Positions 1 through 10,385 of a stretch of 64,000 nucleotides of DNA are shown one piece after another. The DNA lies in assembly GCF_021155775.2 (NCBI RefSeq), contig NC_060232.1, positions 41,272,089 to 41,336,088 on the forward strand. Reading direction: 5' to 3'. Below the pieces are notes generated by a model. It ran no database searches. It saw only the letters and a program-made list of their open reading frames with translations, and was not told where the DNA came from. Origin of the DNA: Neodiprion pinetum. Its lineage: Eukaryota > Arthropoda > Insecta > Hymenoptera > Diprionidae. The position numbers and the translations under genes were made by a program. The stretch's first letter is position 1. Every line of letters begins with the position of its first letter.

Positions 1-514
1 ACACCATAGTACTCCCCTGATTTTGAATTTTTCAGTCTATCCAATCCCAACGCATCTATCATTGCAGCCTCTCGAGTGTACGCCTCAACAGGAATTGTAT
101 TTTGAAACAGATGCAAGCAGACCACTCCGCAGTTGCTATTCCAAATATCCAAAATGTAGTTCATTTTTTTATCGCTTGTACTTCTGTTACCTCTTTTCCA
201 TTCTCCGTATGCTTCATACAAATGAGCATATGGTCTTGATCGCTTTCCTTTACCAACGTAAAATATCGACGACAAAAATGATCGCCAACATTCGATCGAT
301 GATAATGCATCTACTCGACGTGGGAGATTATCTGTAATACGAGGATCCATCAGCAGGTAGTTGAATGACGACTTGATTGTACCTTCTCTCCATCGTCGTG
401 TTGGATCAGGCTTCGAAAATTCGCTGAATACTTGCTGTTCTAACGTTTCATACAGCGACAAGTCATTCACCCAACTCTCAGATCGCAACGTTCTTTCAAT
501 TTCCATGCTGAATT
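1..514 (-). CDS. Ankle1: Ankle1 GIY-YIG nuclease exon (partial)
   Basis: This exon starts after an acceptor (TTTCATCTAG) and stays open to the window edge. Visible motifs in order are RRWREGTIKSSFNYLLMDPR (the GIY-like strand), FYVGKGKRSRPYAHLYEA (YIG strand plus the conserved Arg and His), EAAMIDALGLDRLKNSKSGE (catalytic-type Glu and the conserved Asn) and EYYG. This pattern and spacing match the ANKLE1 branch of GIY-YIG enzymes. It joins the LEM exon (ending at 1458) in phase: one base there plus AA here makes a Lys codon. All key residues I can place are present, so the domain looks active. The rest of the domain lies outside the window. Confidence 0.9.
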
Positions 515-3500
515 CTAGATGAAAGAAAATTCGTAATAAATACATACACGTATGAATAGTACATATGTACAGATAGTAGATACTAGCGCTGTGCGGCTTC
601 CCGAAATCTCTGAAAAAAAGGTCGGGTTCAGACGGGTATGTATCGGATTGGGTTTTCTGGCGATCTCGGAACAGTCGGGAAACCCAGAATCTTTGGAAGA
701 CCCAGGATTGTCGGAGAACCAGAAATCTTTGGGAAAGCTGAAACGTGAGTAACCTAAATTATCTAATATTTATAATATTAGACAAATACTAAATACTAAT
801 AGAAAATAGTATAGCGAAATGACATGGATATCGTCAGTAAAAAGTACATCATCTTTCATTGGGGGATCCGAGAATTTCGAAAAATTCGACAAGCGTTTTT
901 TTTCGAGGACCCCGATATTTTCGGAAAGCCCGACATTTTCAGAAATTCCCCAAGTTTCCGGAATTCCGGGGTTTTCGGGAATCCGACCCGAAACTAATAG
1001 ATTTCTCCCGACGCGATCCGAAGAATTCTGACACCGGCACAGCCCTAGTAGATACCTTAACTCTTACTCGACACACCTCACAGGTGAGGTGTAGCCGACA
1101 CACAATCATTAATCAATGCCCAGTAAATATTCAACAGAATGACTTGAAAAACTTCTGACATACCCTTCAAATATGAGATTCGCTGGCGGCATGATTTTTA
1201 AAGGAAATTTCGTTGTTAACAAGTGAAAAAAATTGGCAAATTTCTGAAAGCATCTGTATTCTATAAGTTATTAAACTTGGCGTTGTGTCGAATAGACCCC
1301 AAGATGCCGAGTAAGGATCAAACAAATTATTACGATGAAGATAACAACAGTAACAACAACAATAACAAAAATGATAATAGTGATATGAAGTATCGTTCAA
1401 ATTGTACTGAAATAAAATAAATTAATTATTAAATAGTAGCAGGACAAATTTATTTACTTGGTGAAGCTGCAATCTTGGGACATGGCAAACTTGGGGTCAA
1501 TTTTTGAAGTTTCCATAGTCGCTTCAGATAGACATGGCGAGTTGTAGCTGTTATAGGACCAGGCGGATGACCAATCAGTTTAGTCAACTCTGCGCGCAGA
1601 GTTTCACTGTCCATAAATACCAATGATGATGGTAAACTTGAAGTGTACGATTCTGTCGATTTATCTGCCAAATGAAAATATTACAATTCTTACGTACAAC
1701 TAATAATAAATTGCAAGGCATATAATTTTTCTGAAAGTTTCAGCAATATTCATTGTGGTAACATCCTTTCTTTTTAAATAATACTTCACACACGATTGTA
1801 GAAATTTGATTTTTCGTATTTTAAATGTCGATACGCAACAAAGTATTCCTGTACTTTATACATGTATTGTCTATGCATGCGTGCAGATAATTATTTTAAT
1901 TTGGAATTTCGAATACGCTTATAAATTACTTCACACACAGTATACCAAAAATATAATCAGGCGGTTACGAACGAATATAATCAAGTGTTTACTCAGTAGA
2001 TAGTTAACAACTTTTGCAATTTTTAAATAAAATAATTCCACGAAAGTTCAAGTAAACTACAATCGGGTTTCGCATCTTAGAAAAAAATACGCGTCCACTG
2101 CCAATTAGTGTTAAGGGTAGGCAGCCATACATCACACAATACAGGTCAGTTGAACCAAATTAATTATAGCACGTACCGAAATAAAAACCTTTTGTAAATA
2201 CGGTAATTCACTTACCATCTAAACAATCGCTGCCTTTCTCAGATGGTGAAGAACAGTTGACTTCAGGTTTGATTATTGGAATGCTACAACATTATTGTCG
2301 AAAAGTTATAACAATTAGTTGATCTGGAAACTGTGATAATTCTCAATCAAAATACGCATGTAAGCCTTGTACCTTTTGACCAAGGATAGGCGATATGTAA
2401 AAAAAATCGATAATATGTAAGATATCGAACATATATCTGAATCTATATATACTTTCAGTCACTGTGATTACACATATCTTGAAAACACTCGGAAGTTTAA
2501 CAACATTTACAGGCAATCAAAAAAGAGATATGTATTAATACTTTTTGTTGATGGCAGATCACTGTGAAAATTTTTGGAAAAAATTGATATTATGTAGTGT
2601 GCAAAATCAATTATTAAAATAAAAATTTAGAAAGCAACTAAACTCAATCGTCACGGGGAAAATATTAAATTTTTTTTGACTTCATATTTTCCGCTTGAAA
2701 GATAAGAAAAATAAGAAAACATTCACGCGTGGTTTGATAATTTCTTCATCTTAATGGAACATATTTCCAGAGTGACAGAAAAATAAGAAATTATCGGGTC
2801 AGGAACTTTTTGCAGAATTAAAAGATGAATCCATATATTGCTGAGCATACTACAGAAATGCTGAAATAAGAAAACGGAAAATATCTACTCTGCAGGTATA
2901 CCCGAGCCAAAATACTGTGCGTGCACACAGGCCTCCTATGATTTATATTTATGATCTTGCAGAATATGCCTAGTTTAAATAATCTAAATTTTCTAAGTAT
3001 AAGCCGTATTGTTTTTAGTACATATATGGTGGCCACTCAAAATAGTTGAAGAAATTCCCTGATTTTCCCTGACCAAATTATAACTTTCCTGATTGAAACG
3101 ATAGTGTCATTTCGAGTATCTAATAAATAAAGCTCTGTCTGTATCAATCAGTTTTCAAAAATACCTTATAATCTATTTAATAGTCCTGTAACCGAGCACG
3201 TGGAAAACAGATTGTTCATAGAATTTCCTGTCATGGAAAAAGCATTATTCTTTCGCGTTCTGTCACAATGACATAGAAATACCTGACTTTTCCATGACTA
3301 TGTTTTTATTATGTTCTTTTTTAGTCTGAATGACAGAGCATTTAACAATTTTTCTGCAGCATCATGACAATATTCCTATCCAGTATAGTTTTAGCTATGT
3401 TGAAAGTACTTTATGCTCTTTCTTCTAGCATTATTTGTAATTCTAGTTATTCTTTCTTTAAACCACAATCAGGGTACTTGGGTATTAGTATTTATTTAAA

Positions 3501-6500
3501 GATATTACGTCTCAAAGTTGATAGAGATTCGTTCGAGGTGTTCTCCACAGTTCTTAATTTGTGTATTGGCATATGTAAACTTTGCAGAGGATGCAAATGC
3601 ATTTTCATATTCACCACCCCGATTAGTCACAAGTATCTCACAGTGGTTTGTTTAATCAATTTTTCAATAATTTTCATTCCTTATTACTATTCATAATTAC
3701 ATGATCGTTGCAAATATAAAATAAAACAAAAGTAACAATCTTTGTTAACAAGTAAGTTATGAACCAGAATCCCAGTTTTCTCGGAGTCATCCAAAAAGTG
3801 GCAACTTGTATGATTGTGGGTTAAGGAAAGTGTCACACAACTGGCCCACGTCTTTACATATTAGACATCTAACCACAATTCTCCTACACATCTCACACAT
3901 TGAATTTCAAGTTTATTCAGATCCATGCACAGTTTTGGGCATAAAGGTCGTATAAAGCATAGTTTAGTCATTGGTGTTGAAGGAAATCTCACCTTGTTTT
4001 GATAAGGAAAGTAGATAGTATATGTATGGGTAGTTGTAACTCACTTCACTGGAGTGACCAACAAGCGGCGTTCCAATAGAATGACTCCCTCCTCTGCGTC
4101 TTCATATTTGTATTCCTCTTCGATGCTAACGAAAGATGCATAACTTGATGTGTTAGTACTTGACGTAACGTTGGATAAGAGACCAGAGCTTTTCCTATCA
4201 CTAAAGCATTTGTTGTTAACCAAATCAAGTGGGAAATTACACTGATTTTGAGATAATTTGGATCTGGCTTTTGCCAGGCTATCATAACTGGCGGATTTGT
4301 TCTTGGTTAATTGATGCGGTTTCATTAATGAATCTGTTTTGCTGAAATTGGCTGAATCTGTTTCATCTTCGATATAAGTATCAGAGAAATAACTACTGTG
4401 ATCAGTGTGTGCAAGCGAATCGTCAGTTTCCTTCAAGTTTGATACATGTGGGCAGGGCCTTAACGTTAGTTTCTCATTGTTTTCATTTTTCAAGCCGATT
4501 GACCTCACGCGAACATGATTACCAGCAAGTATATTCAAGTCAGGTTTCAATGTTCCATATTCAATTGCTTCCTTCGGGAGATGTATGGTATTGTTTGTCT
4601 CTGTTGAGTTACCATTAAGATTGTCCGATCGATGGCTCACACCATCGGCTACCTCGTTTCTTGTAGAATCAATGACGGTATTCACTATTTCATTTCGTTC
4701 GTTCGTTACTGGAAGTTTTGGATTTAATCTTCTCTTCCAATAATTGAAATGATTATTATCGTCAATGCCTAATGCTGGAAGCTCAGTAGGGATACAATCT
4801 TTTAATTTAATTTTAGTACTTATGTCGTCTTGAAGTTGCGTCTCAGTTCTTGGAATATCTGAAATCTGGTTGGAATCCATAGGTAAAATACTTTTGTCAG
4901 AATCATCGTCATACATCGTTTCCTCTAACTTTATGGCAATTCTTTTAGTCAAAGTCCTTCTATCAAAGAATGGAGTAGCTTTTTCTATATTTGGTGAGAA
5001 TCCTGCAGCATCAAAGTAATCACTTTTATTATAGGTTTTGTTAAACGGGGTTGCTGGTGAACATGTCGTGGAATAACTGGGTGTCACAATTTTTGTTGGT
5101 TTGGCTGATAATGTTTTTTTTTCTTTCGCCGAATCTGTAAGGTTTGGGATGTATATATGTCTTTCTGATTGCATTGGAGAAGTGTGGAGTCTATTTGGAC
5201 TTAATACCATTTTCTTCATTTGCATGTAACCCAGGTCGGTCGGTTTGCACAACACAGAAAGATTTTTGCCATTGTCCCCGTTGATGACATTTTTCCGACA
5301 TTCTGATACTTGATTGATACTACAGACTGGTCGTCTCTTTGAATGCTTTGACATTTGTACAGCTGTACTATTTGTAGACAATTTTCCTTCCGCGTGCAAT
5401 TTTTTATAAGCATTAGTCGGCGTTACGATCAGATTTGGTGACTTGCTTACAATGGAACAATCAGGTGAATACGAAGTCTTTTCAAGGCCTTGTTTACTCG
5501 GCGTGCTAAATAGTGCTGCCTTTTTGTTTGGTGAGAATTCCCTACCGTTTGAGGTAGTTTTGACGTTCAAATTATGCATGGTTTTCCCTGTGGTAGATGG
5601 CGTTTTTTTCCTTTCAGAAAATGGTTCTCTCTTTGGACATCGTAGAGGAGTTTTGTGAATGATTTTATTTTTAGAAGCGGTTTTTGTGTTATGCTGTAGC
5701 ACAGTTTCAGTCGTTTTGACATCTCGGAATTTAGTCCTGGCATCAGATGTAGCCTCTACCGATTTTATATCGGTTTTCGGTGAGCTGATGCGAGGCATGT
5801 TTTCGCCTTCTTTTCGTGGTTCTAAAAAAAACGGTTCTTCAATATTGGCTTCGTTATTGAGGTGTGAAACAGGACACCAATCGAATACAAGATTTTCGTT
5901 CATCATGTTTCGTTCTCCGCATTTGAACCTCTCCTTGTTGTTCAAATTGTGATCAAGACCATTTTTTCTGCTCCGTGGAAGACACTTCTTATGTCGCCTG
6001 ATGTTTATATGTTTTGGCAACGAAGTCGACGACTCGTCAGTAGTCGTCATTGTACTGTCAATATTCGCAGGATACCTTGCGAACAGGTTAGACACCTGGT
6101 TGCCGGTTTTTCCATTATTTAAATTTACCGCTGCATCAGCGTTGTTATTGTTAAATATATGGCTTTTTTGAATATCTGGATGCTTGTTGCCAGCCATGGT
6201 GGATGTATCCTCTGAGACAGCATATTCAGCCATCACACCACCATTGCTCACTACAACTTTATCTGTGAAACAAATAAGGGAATGTATTGAAGTTCTTGTC
6301 TTTTGAATTAAAGAACTTAGAGCAATTGAAGTGCATCTCCTGTACAATTTTTAATGAATAGCTTAAGAACATATTTCCTGAAAGCGATGAATATAGATAC
6401 ACAAGCATACATATACATCTTTCACGAGTATACACATGCATTCGTCAAGTTCTCCTTACCCAAGGCAATACTGTACTTCAGATTTAGGTCTTCTTCAAAA

Positions 6501-8139
6501 GATTCGCCACAATACTTTCCAAGGGTAGCAATGGCGTCGTAATGAGCCTCGTCAAAGGCATAATGGAAAGGGGACCTCCCATCATCATCAAGCAATAGAG
6601 GATCACCGCCGTTAGATAATAGAAGTTCAAGAACATCGAGGCGACCCCACGCAGCAGCTACATGTACCGGCGTCATTCCATCCACAGACCTGTTTTTAAA
6701 TACATCTAGCTACAGTATCAAGCAATGATACTTGGACAGCCAATTAACTATTCACTTTGTTTGTTGCTTCCTTTCTTAATCTGATCTAAAAGTAAACTGC
6801 ATAGGCGGTCGTTTACTTTGATCTACCGAATGATAATTTTTTTTTTAATTGAGTGCGAACCACTGCGCATCAGTTCGAGCGTAGCTAGTATCAGTTTCGT
6901 GTTTACTTTAATGAATATGCTACAAATTTGGGTGGGAAGTTTGATACGTCAAAGTGAAACACGAATTTTTTTAATTTCTACTTTGAAGAGACAAAGGAAG
7001 CATATACTCTTTCCCTTTTTGATTTGATTATGATTAGGTAGAAAGTTAATTCTTGGGTAGGAATAACAAGTTATTACTGCGATATATACGCCTTTCAGTC
7101 ATCGAGAAGAAATCGTGCTCTCAAGTTAAGGCTACCAACCATGAGCTCCTACTTGCATTCGTGTGTTTTATGACGTTTCAATTTTATTAATCGAATATGA
7201 AATCAGTAACTACTGACTTGATATTAGGATTTCCACCATGACGCAGGAACAACTTGGTTACTTCTTCGGCAAATGTTTCAGAGTCATTGCCGATAACCAA
7301 ATGAAAAGGCGTTATCCCTTGGGATGGTATCAAAACATTGGGATCTGCCTCTTTATTTAGTAATAGGGTTGTCACTTGCCTAAAAAAAAAACATACCTTA
7401 ATACACAATGCAATGAGACTAGGTTCTCGTTTAAGATCATTGCCCTAATAGCTCGCTCGATGGTCAATATACATGTATATTGAATTGTAATCAGGATATA
7501 GTCAGGGTTAAAAAAAAATAAGATCAAATTACTTCAATATGAGTTTGCGGTGCATTTCGATAACCATTGTTAAGGATAAGATTCTGGATATGTGCAGAAA
7601 TGGTGATTACCATTTTTTTTTTTTTTGTCACTGCCTTCCAATTACCGTTATCTAAATAGCTATAATGACTGCTAGTGATCACGGTGATTTCAAAAGGTAG
7701 TTTCAGGAGGTGCACTGGTCCATTTCGACGTTGACGTATGCATCTCCAAATGTCGAAGACCACGTATCTCAAACGCAAAAAGGGCTTCACAGCTCCATTC
7801 TATGCGTCAAAGGAAAATGCGTTGGAGGCTTTTTGTTCAGAATTTTGTATGGAATGGGGCTGTTGAGCTCTTTTTCGTGTTTGAGATACGTGGACCTCGA
7901 TATTTGGATACATATATGTGTCATCGTCGAAGTCGACCATGGCCAGGCCTTTTGATATTTTGCAATTGTAGCGGGAATAAATGAACATAGATTTAATTTT
8001 GTTATTTTCATTGTATTTATTATGTGTGCAGAAGAAACAATCATAGTAACAATACTTACGTTATATTATTGTCTTCCAATCCGTCATAAAGAGATGATGC
8101 CAGAAACAATTCAGCCTTGGCTTTTGGCGTTGAAAGCAT
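1..8139 (-). CDS. Ankle1: ANKLE1/LEM-3-like ankyrin-LEM-GIY-YIG endonuclease (3' end outside window)
   Basis: Exons in transcription order: 8139-8060, 7379-7218, 6689-6460, 6262-4045, 2283-2216, 1664-1458, 514-1. Every junction has a GT/AG border and carries phase, giving about 1,160 codons in the window. Order of parts: ankyrin repeats in exons 1-3 (HLVIGND, DGMTPVHVAAAWGRLDVLELLL), a long low-complexity central exon, a LEM domain (residues about 930-975) and a GIY-YIG nuclease domain from about residue 1020 that runs off the left edge. In known ANKLE1 and worm LEM-3 this nuclease cuts DNA that bridges dividing cells, acting near the midbody. The start codon at 8139 is the first in-frame ATG, but the frame stays open up to a possible acceptor at 8182, so an upstream exon is not excluded. 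The identity rests on the three-domain combination, which I know only from this family. Confidence 0.9.
584..1047. mobile_element. hAT-type MITE in an Ankle1 intron
   Basis: Both ends carry the inverted terminal sequence TAG(C/G)GCTGTGC(G/C)G. The element is flanked by perfect 8-base copies of GTAGATAC at 576-583 and 1048-1055. An 8-base duplication fitting nTnnnnAn, with ends starting TAG, is the hallmark of hAT transposons. The 464-base interior is rich in TCGGGAA/TTCCCGA-like words arranged as opposing halves and has no transposase. It is therefore a non-autonomous element lying wholly in the last visible intron of Ankle1. It accounts for short overlapping open frames in this stretch. Confidence 0.75.
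1458..1664 (-). CDS. Ankle1: Ankle1 LEM-domain exon
   Basis: The exon follows acceptor TTTGGCAG and ends at donor GTAAAT. It encodes a LEM fold: DSETLRAELTKLIGHPPGPI, then TRHVYLKRLWKL. The spacing of the two helices and the G-PPGPIT turn is typical. LEM domains bind BAF on chromatin and the nuclear envelope. In LEM-3/ANKLE1 the domain sits between ankyrin repeats and nuclease, as it does here. If the donor at 1457 were ignored the frame would stop within a few codons, which supports splicing to the GIY-YIG exon. Confidence 0.88.
1515..1664. other. LEM fold core within the exon
   Basis: The conserved helix-turn-helix of the LEM domain falls in the first two thirds of this exon. The remaining residues (KLTPSLPCPKIAASP) look like linker towards the nuclease. 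Confidence 0.6.
1665..4044. other. Ankle1 introns with one 68-base exon; repeat debris
   Basis: Apart from the short exon at 2216-2283 (IPIIKPEVNCSSPSEKGSD), no coding potential stands out. A stretch at about 3030-3320 repeats words like CCCTGATTTTCCCTGAC and ACCTGACTTTTCCATGAC in opposite orientations. This resembles a decayed inverted-repeat transposon, but I could not fix its borders. Confidence 0.4.
4045..6262 (-). CDS. Ankle1: Ankle1 giant central exon
   Basis: This single exon of 2,218 bases encodes about 740 residues with no recognisable domain. It is rich in Ser, Thr, Asn and Lys, with basic clusters (RRHKKCLPRSRK) and many SP/TP pairs (SPNL, TPTN, SPNR, TPVK) that suit phosphorylation by CDK-type kinases. 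It joins the ankyrin exon through G+AT (Asp) and the next exon through AA+C (Asn). It is long for the linker between ankyrin and LEM parts in this family and is probably disordered. A stop codon appears just past the donor, so splicing at GTGAGT (4044) is required. Confidence 0.85.
6460..8139 (-). CDS. Ankle1: Ankle1 ankyrin-repeat exons 1-3
   Basis: Three exons (8139-8060, 7379-7218, 6689-6460) build the N-terminal ankyrin block. Visible repeats are LLLNKEADPN...GITPFHLVIGND, then VTKLFLRHGGNPN...DGMTPVHVAAAWG, then LELLLSNGGDP...GRSPFHYAF. The junction codons (AC+G, AA+G) restore repeat consensus across introns, which is strong evidence that the borders are right. Ankyrin repeats are protein-binding; the partner cannot be told from sequence. 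Confidence 0.87.
7685..7970. repeat. Imperfect palindrome (foldback MITE) in Ankle1 intron 1
   Basis: The sequence from about 7685 to 7800 is the reverse complement of about 7850 to 7970. Matching words include GACCACGTATCTCAAAC on the left and GTTTGAGATACGTGG on the right. The arms are roughly 100 bases with about 50 bases between them. There is no coding capacity. Overlapping open frames on both strands here are by-products of the palindrome. Confidence 0.65.
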
Positions 8140-8181
8140 TTCGATCAATTTCAATCCTAGATCCGAGTAATGATTTTTATT

Positions 8182-10385
8182 CTAGAGAGTAATTGTACAC
8201 ATCGCTTAGCAGCGGTAGAAATTGCATTATACGCCTACACAGTAAAGTCTTTTGCTATAATTCTTATTACTAACGAATATCGGATATTTGTTTGGTAGCT
8301 TATTTTGAACTTGTTACCGTTGACTTGAGAGAATATAGATCGCCAGCGTTACGGGGTTTTGTCGCTGTCATACGCCCAATATACACTGAATGGTTGAATG
8401 TGCATGCGCTAAAATGTAAGAGCAAGAGCAGTTGTTTTGTTAGATAGAGCTTATAGACACTCTATGGATGTTACATACATCACGGCCACGAATGTAAATT
8501 GTAGAGTGGACTGGCAACTCCTGGTGGTTTCGCCCATGTAGGCACCTTCGCCGTTATAGCCCTGGTGATCTTGATGCTCATTTTATTTTATTTTTTTTAA
8601 TCTAGCAAGTTATCCACAACCGATTTGCCTGACATGAAGTCTGAAATAACCACATCATTAACCGTATTTGAATGATCGAGCATATTTCAAAGTCGGTTTC
8701 GTTTTGTTTACATTGTTTGCACGGTTATGTTTATCAGCGGAGCGACGTGACTGCCAGCGCATCAGTCAAAACAACGGTACAATGCGGAAGTAGCCGATAA
8801 GTTGCCGGATTTTTTTGGTTTACGCGGTCGCCGCAGCGTGAAGTGGCGTATATTCGATCGCTTTTTTCAAAGATCATCTTCGACTATTTCGTGTGTGTTA
8901 GTTTTATTTTGAAATTAAATAATCAACGAGATGGTACAACCATATAACAGATTTATTTAGCATTTCAAATTCGCCGAATCAAATTTCAATACATTATATA
9001 TTATCTTGTACATTACATGTACAATCCTGTATGTATATACATACGAGCTTTGTCGCAACCTTAACCATATTATTATATATTTTAGTTTACTTTTCAACGA
9101 ACAAGTTTGTTAAACATGAAATAATACAAGTGCAGCTAGTTATTAGTTCAAAAGTGCTGCTCTATACAAATTGTAAGTAATTTTAATTTGATTCTATTAT
9201 GAAAAATCACTCGCACACAGTCATATCATATTTTTGTTGTTTTTGCACCAGTCAGGCGCTATTCCTTAACGAGAATAGTACACGTAGCGCTCTATAAATG
9301 TCACAGATGAACAAAACTGAAAATCAACATGTATTGTATGATTGCCTTTCAGGCCACTTCGATAGATTGTTCTTGACTCTTAAAAATAATGAATTTCTAT
9401 GAAATAGCACATTTTTTCCAACACCAGGTGCCAGCATTTTAATTCATAAAAGACGTGAATTTTTATAACATCGAGTCATGGTATTTAGGTCTATAAATTC
9501 CGCCATAGTGAACTATACAGTGAAGTATCTGTACGGTTTGTTTGCTTTGCTTATCTGTAAGTTGTACACGACACTTATTTTGCAAATTCAAAATGTTGAT
9601 CTAAATTCCACAGATAAAGTATTACCAGATTTAGCATAATATTACTCACGAAGTAAGTTTTATTTTGGCTGTTCTACTTCAAGTAAATTGGATACGCTTT
9701 TAATGTTTTAGTGATGCAAATGGTAGTTCGTTATATGTAAATTTTCAATGAATTCATGTATCTGGTCACTTGCCCAAGTTCTATTCATTTGTCCATACCA
9801 TCTTAGTTCCTTTGACTTCAAGTTTTGTTCTAATTTATGCAAAATTTTGATACACAAATTCTGAGAAATATAACAAATAATATCTTCAGGAAAAGCGTTC
9901 AACTTAGTTTGATCTTAAAAAATTTACTTTATTGCGTAGTCTTTCGTTAAGGGGGAAAAAAATAATAGTAATTGTTGAATATTATTTTGGTAATGATGTT
10001 TGTTACATTCCCATATGACCACCCTTTACATATACAGATGGGTCAAGGTTTTCCATTTCTGTGCTGGCATAAATATACCAACCATCAGTTTTTAGATCTT
10101 TTCACATTACCTAAACAATGCTCATCCCTCATGGGTAAATTGTAGCAAAGGTACTCGTGACAATAAGATGAAATGGGCACACATTATAATCAATATAAAC
10201 GACTTTCCAATACTTCGTTCATATCAATAATTTAGGGAAGTGGTACACAAAAATAAGTTTCATAATTATCTGCACTATTTTTTCGACCTTAATTATGGAT
10301 TATTTACAGCGACAGATGTTCCACGCATTCAGTTTCTATGATTGCCGCCTTAAAATTAATTCACTTAGATAAACTATTCTTCATC
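8182..10385. other. Spacer between Ankle1 and the p38 3' end
   Basis: This holds the presumed Ankle1 promoter/5' UTR, with a more GC-rich patch at about 8720-8860, and the 3' flank of p38. A minus-strand TTTATT near 9929 reads AATAAA and may be the p38 polyadenylation signal. A 38-codon minus frame (8582-8466) looks unremarkable. I see no supported gene. Confidence 0.4.

Noticed and set aside
1223..1420. Asn-rich plus frame in an Ankle1 intron
   Set aside because: Produced by an AAC/AAT simple repeat; no other coding sign.
8466..8582. Minus 38-codon frame starting MSIKITRAITAKV, mitochondrial-signal-like
   Set aside because: No family match, no clear splice donor leading to a further exon, and too short.
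9708..9902. Minus frame with LRWYGQMNRTW, resembling the RWYGH motif of some LINE proteins
   Set aside because: Only one short motif, with no neighbouring transposon domains; too weak to call.
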